A DNA stretch of 64,000 bases, from positions 157,383 to 221,382 of the forward strand of contig JAZQTU010000042.1 in assembly GCA_045630965.1 (NCBI GenBank). Reading direction: 5' to 3'. A program made the translations under genes and the position numbers. This stretch comes from HGM04593 sp045630965. Its GTDB lineage: Bacteria > Bacteroidota > Bacteroidia > Bacteroidales > Bacteroidaceae. Positions 9,361-18,699 of the stretch are shown in pieces. The notes below the pieces were generated by a model, which searched no databases, was not told the origin of the DNA, and saw only the letters and a list, made by a program, of their open reading frames with translations. The stretch's first letter is position 1, and every line of letters begins with the position of its first letter.

Positions 9361-10764
9361 ATGTATTTTACCGATTTTGATTTTGAAGACGAGATTCTCG
9401 ATGCGCTCGATGCGATGCGCTTCGAAGAGTGTACTCCAATACAGGAACAGACCATACAGCCCTTGCTTGACGGACGCGACCTTATAGGTGTAGCACAGAC
9501 CGGAACCGGCAAAACAGCCGCATATCTGTTGCCGGTACTCAACAAGCTATGCCAGGGAGGATATCCCGAAGATGCGATCAACTGTGTCATCATGGCTCCG
9601 ACAAGAGAACTGGCACAGCAGATTGACAGACAACTTGAAGGATTCACCTACTTCATGCCGGTATCGGGTGTTGCCGTATATGGCGGAAACGACGGTCAGC
9701 GTTACGAGCAGGAACTGCGTGGAATGGCAAAGGGAGCGGATATAATTGTAGCTACCCCAGGAAGACTCATAAGCCATATAAACCTTGGCAATATTGACCT
9801 TTCAAAAGTATCTTTCTTTATTCTTGACGAGGCCGACCGTATGCTTGACATGGGATTTTACAACGACATCATGACCATTGCAAAGCAGTTGCCAAAAGAT
9901 AGACAGACAATGCTCTTTTCAGCAACCATGCCCGAAGAGATACGCCGACTGGCATCAAATATCCTTACAGACCCGTTGCAGATTACACTAGCCCTTGCCA
10001 AGCCGGCAGACGGCATCACACAGCAGGCATACATTTGCCATGAGGGACAGAAGCCGGGAATAATAAAGGATATTTTCAAGGACGAAAGCAGCGAGAGAGT
10101 CATACTTTTCACCTCACGCAAGAGCAAGGTAAGAGAAATTTCTCTAATGCTCAAGAAACAGGGATTCAATGTAGGAGAGATGCACAGCGACCTCAGCCAG
10201 AGCGAGCGTGACGAAATAATGTTCCTCTACAAGAGCCGTAAGATTGATATAATTGTTGCGACCGACATCCTTGCACGCGGAATAGACATTGACGACATAC
10301 GCATTGTCATCAACTACGATGTTCCTCGCGACTGCGATGACTACATACACCGCATAGGCCGTACAGCACGCGCTGGAACAAAGGGGCGTGCCATAACATT
10401 CGTATCCGAAGAGGACCAGGAGTACTTCAAGCGCATTGAAGACTTCATTGAACAGGATGTGCCCAAACTTGATATTCCTGCAGAACTCGGCAATGCTCCG
10501 GCATACGAGCCAAACAAGAACAAGGAGAAGAAAAAAGAGAATAACAGAAACAGGAGAGGGAACAATAATAAAGGTGGTAAAAAGCACCATCACAAGCCTA
10601 AAAACCCAAAAGCCCCAAAAAACTCAAAGGACTCAAAAGACTCAAAAGAGCAGAAATCCACTCAAAAGCCCAACCACCACAATAGACATAATAGACACAA
10701 TAGATACAAAACTCCAACCCCCAAAAACACTAACAGTACAAACAAAGACAATGGCAATAATTAA
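9361..10764 (+). CDS. DEAD-box ATP-dependent RNA helicase (RhlE-like) with Lys/Asn/His-rich tail
   Basis: Cytosolic RNA helicase. Motifs in order: Q motif (ECTPIQEQTIQ, about residue 23), motif I AQTGTGKTA (about 46), PTRELA, VATPGRL, DEAD in FILDEADRMLDMGF (about 152), SAT, and in the second RecA domain ATDILARGIDI and HRIGRTAR. From about residue 385 the tail is low complexity: Lys/Asn-rich, then repeats of SKDSKDSK type, then NRHNRHNRYK. Such basic tails bind RNA or ribosomes. The underlying DNA is tandemly repetitive (10619-10655 and 10675-10710). The stop codon overlaps the start of the next gene by 14 bp. Confidence 0.94.
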   Translation: MYFTDFDFEDEILDALDAMRFEECTPIQEQTIQPLLDGRDLIGVAQTGTGKTAAYLLPVLNKLCQGGYPEDAINCVIMAPTRELAQQIDRQLEGFTYFMPVSGVAVYGGNDGQRYEQELRGMAKGADIIVATPGRLISHINLGNIDLSKVSFFILDEADRMLDMGFYNDIMTIAKQLPKDRQTMLFSATMPEEIRRLASNILTDPLQITLALAKPADGITQQAYICHEGQKPGIIKDIFKDESSERVILFTSRKSKVREISLMLKKQGFNVGEMHSDLSQSERDEIMFLYKSRKIDIIVATDILARGIDIDDIRIVINYDVPRDCDDYIHRIGRTARAGTKGRAITFVSEEDQEYFKRIEDFIEQDVPKLDIPAELGNAPAYEPNKNKEKKKENNRNRRGNNNKGGKKHHHKPKNPKAPKNSKDSKDSKEQKSTQKPNHHNRHNRHNRYKTPTPKNTNSTNKDNGNN

Positions 10765-11266
10765 AGAACTGCGCGGTTTCACGCCAAAGATTGGCAACAA
10801 CTGTTTCCTTGCAGAAACTGCAGCCATCATAGGCGATGTAACAATGGGAGACAATTGTTCAATATGGTACAGCACTGTACTCCGTGGCGATGTCAATACA
10901 ATTACAATTGGCAACAATGTAAATATACAGGACGGGGCTGTTGTACACACTCTATACCAACGTTCAAAGACCATAATCGGGAACAACGTTTCCATTGGAC
11001 ATAACGCCACAATACACGGCGCTACCATTGAGGACAACTGCCTCATTGGCATGGGAGCCACTGTACTTGACAATGCAGTTGTTGAGAGTGGAGCAATCGT
11101 TGCAGCCAACGCATTGGTAACATCGGGCATGCGCGTGGAAGGTGGATATATTTATGCCGGCGTTCCTGCAAAAAAGATAAAGGAGGTAAGCAAGGAACAA
11201 CAGAAAGAGATCGTAGAGCGCATTGCCAATGATTATATCATGTACTCATCGTGGTACAAGGAATAA
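10751..11266 (+). CDS. Gamma-carbonic-anhydrase-like hexapeptide-repeat protein
   Basis: 171-residue left-handed beta-helix protein of the gamma-carbonic anhydrase/YrdA family. Hexapeptide repeats run from GNNCFLAETAAIIGDV to about residue 125, followed by the usual C-terminal helix. The three zinc-ligand histidines are at the expected places: VVHT, then IGHNATIHGA. Members are homotrimers; some hydrate CO2, many have no proven activity. The start at 10751 gives the standard MAIIKELRGFTPKIG N-terminus; the long reading frame upstream is the helicase tail in another frame. It overlaps the helicase by 14 bp, implying co-translation. Confidence 0.9.
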   Translation: MAIIKELRGFTPKIGNNCFLAETAAIIGDVTMGDNCSIWYSTVLRGDVNTITIGNNVNIQDGAVVHTLYQRSKTIIGNNVSIGHNATIHGATIEDNCLIGMGATVLDNAVVESGAIVAANALVTSGMRVEGGYIYAGVPAKKIKEVSKEQQKEIVERIANDYIMYSSWYKE

Positions 11267-11309
11267 CCGTACTTTCAAAAAGAAAAACAAACAATTAAAA
11301 TAAACAACC

Positions 11310-13511
11310 ATGAAACACCTATTTTCATTATTCGCAGCATTGAGCATTACAGTTTCGGCCCTTGCAGGCAAGAACGTGACACTGCACGATGTCATGTACG
11401 GTGGCTACTGGCCACAGACATATGCGGCTATCAAGCCTATGGCAGACGGAGAACACTTCGCACGCATCAGTGACGACCGCACCATGATTCTCAAAGGTTC
11501 GTTCAAGAATGGTGCCATTGTCGACACACTCTTCAACGCAGCAACAGTACGCGGTTTTAACGGACAGCGCATTGACGGTTATGAGTTCTCGCCAAATGAG
11601 AAGCTTATTCTTCTTCAGACAAAGACAAGAGGCATCTATCGCAACTCATACACTGCGGAGCACTATATATTCGACCGTAAGAACAACAAGGCGCAGCAGT
11701 TGTCAGAGAACGGTGCACAGCAGGTTCCAAAGTTCTCTCCCGACGGAACAATGGTAGCCTTTGTACGCAACAACAACATTTACCTTGTAAAGCTTCTGTT
11801 CGGATATGCCGAGTCACAGGTAACAACCGATGGTGAGTATGGAAAAATAATCAACGGTATCCCCGACTGGGTCAATGAAGAGGAGTTCATGACCAACTGT
11901 TCATACGACTTCAGCGCCGACAGCAAGGTCATTGCATACATAAAATACGACGAGAGTGATGTCATGATGTACGACATGCCAATGTACACAACAGGCAGTG
12001 ACAATGCCGCATATGACAACTTCTGCAAGCCATACAGTTTCAAGTATCCTGTTGCAGGTGCCGACAATTCAAAGATTTCGGTTCACTCTTTCGACATCAA
12101 GAGTAAGGTTACACGCAAGCTCGACGTGAATATCCCCGAAGAGGGATATATCCCACGCATCAAGTTCACGAAGAACCCCGACATGCTTGCCGTGCTCACC
12201 CTCAACCGCCACCAGAGCGTGCTCGAGATACAGGCGGTAAACCCACTTTCGGGCATTAGCAGAACTATCATGCGCGAGGAGAGCGATACCTATCTCAACG
12301 AACAGGCATACGCAAGTATTGAATTCCTTGACAATCATTTCGTTTTCCAGAGCGAAAGAAGCGGACACAACCATCTCTATCTCTACACATTGAATGGAGA
12401 ACTTGTACGCCCTATTACACAGGGAGAATATGAAGTAAAGCACTTCTATGGTTGGGACAGCAAGAAGAATGAATTCTACTACTCAAGCAACGAAGGCAGC
12501 CCTTTGCGCGAGCATGTATATAAGGTAAATTCAAAGGGTAAGAAAACAAAGCTTACAGCAGATGAAGGCACAAACAAGGCTGTGTTCAGCGCAGGCATGA
12601 AGTACTTCATCAACACCCATTCGAGCATCAACACACCGCATGTCGTTACAACAAACAACAACAGCGGAAAGGTTATAAAGACCCTTATAGACAACAAGAA
12701 CCTCAAGGAGCGTCTTGCTGCATTCGACATGCCTACAAAGGAGTTCTTCAGTTTCAACACAAGCGACGGTGTCTCACTAAACGGCTGGATAATCAAACCT
12801 GCCGACTTTGACGAAACAAAGAAATACCCGGTTGTAATGTTCCAGTACAGCGGTCCTTACTCACAGCAGGTTAACGACAGCTGGTATACCGGTAACTATG
12901 GCAATGCAATGTTCGAAAGCTACATGGCATGCGAAGGATTCATCATGGTTTGTGTGGACGGACGCGGTACAGGCGGACGCGGTACAGAGTTCGGAAAATG
13001 TACATACCTGAAGATTGGACAATACGAACCGGGTGACCAGGTGGAGACTGCCAAATACCTTGGCACACTCCCTTACGTCGACAAGGACAACATCGGTATA
13101 TGGGGCTGGAGCTTCGGCGGCTACAACACTATCATGTCAATGAGCCAGAACGACGCAGTATTCAAGGCCGGCGTAGCCGTTGCCGCACCAACCGACTGGC
13201 GTTTCTATGACACGATATACACCGAACGCTACATGCGTACACCAAAAGAGAACAAGGAGGGTTACGACCAAGGTTCAGCCATTGTAAACGCAAGCAAGCT
13301 CAACGGAAAACTGTTGCTCGTTCACGGAACAGCCGACGACAATGTACACCTGCGTAACATGATACGTTACATACATGCCCTTACACAGGCTAACAAGAAG
13401 TTCGAGACAGCCATCTACCCCGACAGCAACCACAGCATCTACTACGGTGCCAACACACGCTATCACCTCTTCGAGCGCATAGCTGAATTCTTCAAGGAGA
13501 ATCTGAAGTAA
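11310..13511 (+). CDS. Secreted dipeptidyl-peptidase IV-like S9 serine peptidase
   Basis: Exported peptidase, probably periplasmic, that would cut X-Pro or X-Ala dipeptides from peptides. It has a signal peptide (MKHLFSLFAALSITVSALAG), an N-terminal beta-propeller with PDWVNEEEF (the DPP-IV Glu-Glu motif, about residue 186), and a C-terminal alpha/beta-hydrolase domain with the catalytic triad Ser601 (GWSFGGYN), Asp677 (GTADDNVH) and His708 (DSNHSIYYG). 733 residues is the usual size. It begins 43 bp after the carbonic-anhydrase-like gene and ends at a strong terminator. Confidence 0.93.
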   Translation: MKHLFSLFAALSITVSALAGKNVTLHDVMYGGYWPQTYAAIKPMADGEHFARISDDRTMILKGSFKNGAIVDTLFNAATVRGFNGQRIDGYEFSPNEKLILLQTKTRGIYRNSYTAEHYIFDRKNNKAQQLSENGAQQVPKFSPDGTMVAFVRNNNIYLVKLLFGYAESQVTTDGEYGKIINGIPDWVNEEEFMTNCSYDFSADSKVIAYIKYDESDVMMYDMPMYTTGSDNAAYDNFCKPYSFKYPVAGADNSKISVHSFDIKSKVTRKLDVNIPEEGYIPRIKFTKNPDMLAVLTLNRHQSVLEIQAVNPLSGISRTIMREESDTYLNEQAYASIEFLDNHFVFQSERSGHNHLYLYTLNGELVRPITQGEYEVKHFYGWDSKKNEFYYSSNEGSPLREHVYKVNSKGKKTKLTADEGTNKAVFSAGMKYFINTHSSINTPHVVTTNNNSGKVIKTLIDNKNLKERLAAFDMPTKEFFSFNTSDGVSLNGWIIKPADFDETKKYPVVMFQYSGPYSQQVNDSWYTGNYGNAMFESYMACEGFIMVCVDGRGTGGRGTEFGKCTYLKIGQYEPGDQVETAKYLGTLPYVDKDNIGIWGWSFGGYNTIMSMSQNDAVFKAGVAVAAPTDWRFYDTIYTERYMRTPKENKEGYDQGSAIVNASKLNGKLLLVHGTADDNVHLRNMIRYIHALTQANKKFETAIYPDSNHSIYYGANTRYHLFERIAEFFKENLK

Positions 13512-13530
13512 GAATAACTGACAGGACTTG

Positions 13531-13565
13531 ATTAGGAGGCATAAATTATGCCTCCTAATTTTATA
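13531..13565 (+). terminator. Rho-independent terminator of the S9 peptidase
   Basis: Inverted repeat attaggaggcataa/ttatgcctcctaat (13531-13544/13546-13559) with a small loop, followed by TTTTAT. Confidence 0.85.
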
Positions 13566-13595
13566 AAATTCATTTTCTTACGTTTTTTTAATACT

Positions 13596-13612
13596 TTGGC
13601 ACGGTTTTTGCA
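13596..13612 (+). promoter_or_regulatory. Sigma-54-type -24/-12 promoter of clpC
   Basis: TTGGCACGGTTTTTGCA matches the sigma-54 consensus TTGGCACG-N4-TTGCA at every specified base. The -24 GG is at 13598-13599 and the -12 GC at 13610-13611, with exactly 10 bp between. Expected start near 13623, leader about 107 nt. A short inverted repeat tgttc/gaaca (13635-13650) lies in the leader. No enhancer-binding regulator is encoded in this window. Confidence 0.65.
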
Positions 13613-13729
13613 AGGATTGTTATGTAAATATATTGTTCGCGGAACAGGTTTGTTTTATATATTCGCAATCTGTTACGTAAGTAGCTTTTTACTACGAAGA
13701 ACAACAACGATTATTTAGGGAGAAGAATT

Positions 13730-16255
13730 ATGAGCAATGAATTTTCACAAAGGATGTCGGAGATACTGTCGTTGAGCAAGGAGGAGGCAACACGCCTTCG
13801 TTGCAGCAGTATAAAACCCGAGCATCTGCTATTAGGAATAATTAGAAGAGGGAATGGATGTGCGTTGGAGATACTCAATAGCCTAAATGTCAATATTGAC
13901 AAGATGAAAGAGGCTCTTGAGACCAGAAGCAGTGACGGTCCTGTTGCCGACCTGCCATACAATACCAACATAGAAATGAGCCTCAGCACTGCAAGAATCT
14001 TGCGTTTCACAACTCTTGAAGCACGTTCCTTCAAGAGTGTTGCCGACACAGAGCACATTCTCTTAGGTATTCTCAAGGAGAAGAACAACCTCGCTGCAGA
14101 GATACTCGAAGAGCACAACGTAACATATCCGCAGGTGTTTGATGCCGTAAAGGAAAAGAAGCCTGACATGAACGAGGGTATCAAGGATGGATTCGGTTTT
14201 ACCGACCACGATGACGACGATGAGCAGTTGCCACAGAACAACGAAAGTGGCAACCAGCGCGCATATACCGGTACACAGCAGACAAAGTCACAAAACGACA
14301 CACCGGTGCTTGACAACTTCGGTGTCGACATGACAAAAGCTGCAAGAGAAGGCAGGCTCGACCCTGTTGTAGGACGTGAGAAGGAGATTGAGCGCATATC
14401 GCAGATATTGAGCCGCCGAAAGAAAAACAACCCAATTCTCATTGGAGAGCCGGGTGTGGGTAAGTCGGCCATTGTAGAGGGACTGGCACAGCGCATTGTT
14501 GAGCGCAAGACCTCGCGCATACTGTTCAACAAACGCATCATTGCGCTTGACATGACAGCCGTTGTTGCAGGTACAAAATATCGCGGACAGTTTGAGGAGC
14601 GCCTTCGCGCCATAATTACAGAGTTGGAAAACAACCCTGACATCATCATCTTCATCGATGAGATACACACTATTGTAGGTGCAGGCTCTACTCCTGGTTC
14701 AATGGATGCCGCTAATATTCTCAAGCCGGCTCTTGCACGTGGCGAGATACAATGTATCGGTGCTACAACAGTAGATGAATACCGCAAGACAATAGAAAAG
14801 GACGGTGCTTTGGAGCGCCGTTTCCAAAAAGTGCTTGTAGAACCAACTTCTGCCGAAGACACCTATGTCATACTGAAGAACATAAAAGAGAGATACGAAG
14901 ACCACCACAATGTAACATACACTGACGAGGCGTTGCTCGCATGTGTCAAATTGACAGACCGCTACATTACAGACCGCTGTTTCCCCGACAAGGCAATAGA
15001 TGCCATGGATGAGGTTGGAGCACGTATGCACATAAGCAACATCACTGTACCAAAAGAGATTGAGGAACAGGAGAAGCTTATTGACACAGTAAACAGCGAA
15101 AAGAACAGCGCTGTAAAACGTCAGGATTTCGAAAGTGCTGCAAACCTGCGTGACAAGGAGAAATCAATGCAGGCCGAGCTGGCAAAGATGAAGGAAGAAT
15201 GGGAGAAGAGCCTTGTCGAAAGCCGTCAAACAGTTGACGAGGAACATGTTGCAAGTGTTGTATCGATGATTTCGGGTGTTCCCATGCAGCGTATGCAACA
15301 GGATGAGTGGACACGTCTTAAAGGCATGCGTCAGGAATTGACAAGCAAGGTCATAGCACAGGACAGCGCCATTGAGAAGCTCACAAAGGCTATCCAACGA
15401 AGCCGTGTGGGATTGCAAAACCCAAACAAACCGATAGGAACATTCATGTTTCTTGGACCTACAGGTGTAGGTAAGACTCTGCTTGCAAAGGAACTTGCCA
15501 AGTTCATGTTCGGCAGCGCCGATGCGCTTATACGCATCGACATGAGCGAATACATGGAGAAATTCACCGTTTCCCGCCTTGTTGGAGCCCCTCCGGGATA
15601 TGTAGGTTACGAGGAGGGAGGACAGCTCACCGAACGTGTACGCCGCCGCCCCTACTCCATTGTACTGCTCGATGAGATTGAAAAGGCACACACTGACGTA
15701 TTCAACCTGTTATTGCAGGTAATGGACGAAGGACGCCTTACTGACAGCTACGGACGTACAGTAGACTTCCGTAATACCGTCATTATCATGACATCGAATG
15801 TAGGTACACGCGAATTGAAGGATTTCGGTAGCGGAATAGGTTTTGCTAAGGACGAGCGTGCCGGTGACAAGAAATATTCACGCGATGTGATACAGAAAGC
15901 GCTCAACAAGCGTTTTGCCCCTGAATTCCTTAACCGCATAGATGAGATAATCAACTTTGACCAGCTCGACAAGAGTGCGATAATAAATATTGTTGACATT
16001 GAGCTGACACAGATTGTAAAGCGTGTTACGGAACTTGGATACAGCATAGAGATGACAGACGAGGCAAAGATTTTCCTTGCCGACAAGGGATTTGACATCC
16101 AATACGGCGCCCGTCCGCTGAAACGTGCCCTGCAGAACTATGTTGAAGATGAAATTTCGGAACTTTTGCTCGAAGGTGCACTTCAACCTAGAGACCGCAT
16201 TGCGGTAGAACCGGACAGCAATGGCGAGAAGCTGAAATTCAATGTAAAAAGATAA
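13730..16255 (+). CDS. clpC: ATP-dependent Clp protease ATP-binding subunit ClpC
   Basis: Class I HSP100 unfoldase that feeds ClpP. Two Clp-N repeats (from FSQRMSEILSLSKEEA and from MSLSTARILRFTTLEA), AAA-1 with Walker A GEPGVGKSA (about residue 240) and Walker B IIIFIDEIHT, then the UVR-type middle motif KRQDFESAANLRDKEK (about 463) that separates ClpC from ClpB, and AAA-2 with GPTGVGKTLLAK (about 577). It ends in a normal D2-small domain. At 841 residues it is typical. It is monocistronic, with a sigma-54-type promoter upstream and a hairpin 23 bp downstream. Confidence 0.95.
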   Translation: MSNEFSQRMSEILSLSKEEATRLRCSSIKPEHLLLGIIRRGNGCALEILNSLNVNIDKMKEALETRSSDGPVADLPYNTNIEMSLSTARILRFTTLEARSFKSVADTEHILLGILKEKNNLAAEILEEHNVTYPQVFDAVKEKKPDMNEGIKDGFGFTDHDDDDEQLPQNNESGNQRAYTGTQQTKSQNDTPVLDNFGVDMTKAAREGRLDPVVGREKEIERISQILSRRKKNNPILIGEPGVGKSAIVEGLAQRIVERKTSRILFNKRIIALDMTAVVAGTKYRGQFEERLRAIITELENNPDIIIFIDEIHTIVGAGSTPGSMDAANILKPALARGEIQCIGATTVDEYRKTIEKDGALERRFQKVLVEPTSAEDTYVILKNIKERYEDHHNVTYTDEALLACVKLTDRYITDRCFPDKAIDAMDEVGARMHISNITVPKEIEEQEKLIDTVNSEKNSAVKRQDFESAANLRDKEKSMQAELAKMKEEWEKSLVESRQTVDEEHVASVVSMISGVPMQRMQQDEWTRLKGMRQELTSKVIAQDSAIEKLTKAIQRSRVGLQNPNKPIGTFMFLGPTGVGKTLLAKELAKFMFGSADALIRIDMSEYMEKFTVSRLVGAPPGYVGYEEGGQLTERVRRRPYSIVLLDEIEKAHTDVFNLLLQVMDEGRLTDSYGRTVDFRNTVIIMTSNVGTRELKDFGSGIGFAKDERAGDKKYSRDVIQKALNKRFAPEFLNRIDEIINFDQLDKSAIINIVDIELTQIVKRVTELGYSIEMTDEAKIFLADKGFDIQYGARPLKRALQNYVEDEISELLLEGALQPRDRIAVEPDSNGEKLKFNVKR

Positions 16256-16277
16256 TGCATTAGATTATAAAATTTGT

Positions 16278-16313
16278 AAAGGGTTGCCCCAATGGGGTGA
16301 CCCTTTCTGTTTT
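16278..16313 (+). terminator. Terminator of clpC
   Basis: Hairpin aaagggt-tg-cccc / gggg-tg-acccttt with loop aat (16278-16304), followed by ctgtttt. Confidence 0.75.
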
Positions 16314-16509
16314 GCAAGCGTAACACAGCACTGCGCTTTTTAGTTTCCACTGTGAATATAATGAGTGAATAAAAAGATGCAGTGCAAGGCTTGCGAAGTT
16401 CGCAAAACCGGAGTTTACTTGGAGTAAATGAGGATTTTGAGAACAAGCGTAACACAGCAATGCGCTTTTTAGTCACTCATTATCTGACATTTTGTCATAT
16501 TAAGAACAA

Positions 16510-16526
16510 CTGGCACTTTTTTTGTT
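16510..16526 (+). promoter_or_regulatory. Sigma-54-like promoter of htpG
   Basis: CTGGCACTTTTTTTGTT has the complete -24 half (GG at 16512-16513) and TTTGT in place of TTGC at -12, at the exact spacing. Expected start near 16536, leader about 53 nt. The single deviation is in a position that usually matters, so I call this weaker than the clpC site. Confidence 0.4.
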
Positions 16527-16588
16527 TTATATATGATGTGGGCGTATAGCACCACATCAACAAAGATTACAAACAAAAAACAAAGAAT

Positions 16589-18637
16589 ATGCAAAAAGGA
16601 AACATTGGGGTAACAACTGAAAACATTTTCCCCGTAATCAAGAAATTCTTGTACAGCGACCACGAGATTTTCCTCCGTGAGATTGTATCTAATGCAATCG
16701 ATGCCACACAGAAGCTGAAAACACTTTACGAGAAGGGCGAGTTCAAGGGCGAGCTTGGCACACCAAGAGTAAAGGTAACACTCGGTACCGATACAATTAC
16801 CGTAAGCGACAACGGTATAGGTCTCACAGCAGAGGAGATTGAGAAGTACATCAACCAGATTGCCCTTTCCGGTGCTACTGATTTCCTTGAGAAATACAAG
16901 GACACAGCAAACAGCATCATCGGCCATTTTGGTCTTGGATTCTATTCGGCTTTCATGGTGTCAAAGAAGGTTGAGATTGTAACAAAGTCATACCGCGACG
17001 GTGCACAGGCTGTCAAATGGAGTTGCGACGGCAGCCCCGAATACACTCTCGAAGAGATTGAGAAAGCAGAGCGCGGAACAGATATTATCATGTATATTGA
17101 CGAGGAGAGCAAGGAGTTCCTTAGTGAAAGCCGTATCAGCGGTATCCTGAATAAATACTGCCGTTTCCTCCCTGTTGAGATTGCTTTTGGCAAGAAAAAG
17201 GATTGGAAAGAGGGCAAGCAGGTGGAGAGTGATGAGGACAATATCATCAACGACACTACCCCATTATGGACACGCAAGCCAAGCGAGTTGAAGGACGAGG
17301 ATTACAAAGAGTTCTACCGCAAGTTATATCCAATGAGCGACGAGCCACTCTTCTGGATTCACTTGAATGTTGACTTCCCATTCCACCTCACAGGAGTTCT
17401 TTACTTCCCAAAGGTTAAGAGCAACCTGGAACTTCAGAAGAACAAGATACTACTCTTCTGCAATCAGGTTTACGTGACCGATGAGGTACAGGGCATTGTA
17501 CCGGACTTCCTCACATTGATGCATGGCGTAATCGATTCACCGGACATCCCATTGAACGTATCACGTTCATACCTGCAGAGCGACTCAAATGTAAAGAAGA
17601 TTTCTACATATATCTCAAAGAAGGTATCGGACCGTTTGCAGCAGATTTTCAAGAACGACCGCAAGGAGTTCGAGGAGAAATGGAACGACCTCAAGATTTT
17701 CATCCATTACGGAATGCTCACCGAAGAGGATTTTTATGACAAGGCAAACAAGTTCTCACTGTTGCAGGATACTGACGGAAAGAAGTATACCTACGAAGAG
17801 TACAAGACTCTTGTAAGTGCAGAGCAGACCGACAAAGACGGCAACATCATATACCTCTACTCTAACGACAAAGAGAAGGAGTACAGTTTCATCGACAACG
17901 CCAAAAACAAAGGATATAATGTATTGCACATGGACGGTCAGCTTGACGTTGCACTTATAAGCCTGCTCGAACGCAAATTCGAGAAGACACGTTTCACACG
18001 CGTTGACAGCGACACTATCGACAACCTCATTGTCAAAGATGAGAAGAAAGAGAGCACCCTTGCAACTGGCAAGCGCGAGGTTTTGACAGGTGTGTTCGAG
18101 AGCCAGCTCCCAAAGTTGGAGAAAAAAGAGTTCCACGTAATGACACAAGCCATGGGCGAAAACAGCGCACCGGTAATGATTACCCAAGCTGAATATATGC
18201 GCCGCATGAAGGATATGGCAGCCATTCAGGGAGGAATGTCATTCTATGGCGACATGCCCGACATGTATACACTCTTGCTCAATGAGGAACACCCGCTCAT
18301 CAAGCGCGTACTTGAGAATGCAGAGAACGCTTGCGCCGAGAAACTGCAGCCACTCAACGCCCAGACCGAGTCACTTGAGAGCCGCCGCAAGGCACTCTAC
18401 GATGCACGTAGCGGAAAGAAGGAGGAAGATATCCCACAGAGCGAAAAGGATGAACTCTTTGAGATTGAAAAGCAGATTACCGCTGCCAAGAGCGATAAGG
18501 AAGGTATCCTTGCCGAGTATGCATCCGATGACAACACTGTAAAACAGTTGATTGACATTACCCTACTACAGAACAACATGCTCACAGGCGAAGCATTGAA
18601 CAACTTTGTGAAGCGCAGCATTGAACTGATGCAGTAA
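16589..18637 (+). CDS. htpG: Molecular chaperone HtpG (Hsp90)
   Basis: Cytosolic Hsp90 homologue, ATP-driven chaperone. GHKL ATPase domain: EIFLREIVSNAIDAT (catalytic Glu and Asn, about residues 28-40), SDNGIGLT, and the lid GHFGLGFYSAFMV. Middle domain with the catalytic-loop Arg in PLNVSRSYLQ (about 330), then the C-terminal dimerization domain. 682 residues, slightly longer than the E. coli protein, with an acidic/basic segment near 590-630. Start chosen at MQKGNIGVTTENIF, the standard N-terminus. Monocistronic. Confidence 0.96.
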   Translation: MQKGNIGVTTENIFPVIKKFLYSDHEIFLREIVSNAIDATQKLKTLYEKGEFKGELGTPRVKVTLGTDTITVSDNGIGLTAEEIEKYINQIALSGATDFLEKYKDTANSIIGHFGLGFYSAFMVSKKVEIVTKSYRDGAQAVKWSCDGSPEYTLEEIEKAERGTDIIMYIDEESKEFLSESRISGILNKYCRFLPVEIAFGKKKDWKEGKQVESDEDNIINDTTPLWTRKPSELKDEDYKEFYRKLYPMSDEPLFWIHLNVDFPFHLTGVLYFPKVKSNLELQKNKILLFCNQVYVTDEVQGIVPDFLTLMHGVIDSPDIPLNVSRSYLQSDSNVKKISTYISKKVSDRLQQIFKNDRKEFEEKWNDLKIFIHYGMLTEEDFYDKANKFSLLQDTDGKKYTYEEYKTLVSAEQTDKDGNIIYLYSNDKEKEYSFIDNAKNKGYNVLHMDGQLDVALISLLERKFEKTRFTRVDSDTIDNLIVKDEKKESTLATGKREVLTGVFESQLPKLEKKEFHVMTQAMGENSAPVMITQAEYMRRMKDMAAIQGGMSFYGDMPDMYTLLLNEEHPLIKRVLENAENACAEKLQPLNAQTESLESRRKALYDARSGKKEEDIPQSEKDELFEIEKQITAAKSDKEGILAEYASDDNTVKQLIDITLLQNNMLTGEALNNFVKRSIELMQ

Positions 18638-18647
18638 TAACTCCACA

Positions 18648-18693
18648 TAATGTAAGAATGGGACACAGTACACTGTGTCCCATTCTTACATTA
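18648..18693. terminator. Bidirectional terminator, htpG and RecB-like nuclease gene
   Basis: A perfect 22-bp stem (18648-18669/18672-18693) with a 2-nt loop, between convergent genes whose stops lie 10 bp before and 7 bp after it. Confidence 0.85.
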
Positions 18694-18699
18694 ATACAT

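Larger units (their letters stand above)
16256..16588. other. Intergenic region clpC-htpG with direct and inverted repeats
   Basis: Besides the clpC terminator it holds a 30-bp direct repeat caagcgtaacacagc[a]... at 16315-16344 and 16444-16473 (one mismatch) and an inverted pair taatgagtga/tcactcatta at 16359-16368 and 16473-16482. No coding potential seen. The right end contains the htpG promoter candidate. Confidence 0.7.

Noticed and set aside
13711..14862. 383-codon - strand reading frame
   Set aside because: Antisense to clpC, whose motifs are complete; the Ser-rich composition is typical of a shadow frame.
16315..16473. CRISPR-like array
   Set aside because: Only two repeat copies about 100 bp apart with no cas genes; does not have CRISPR spacing.
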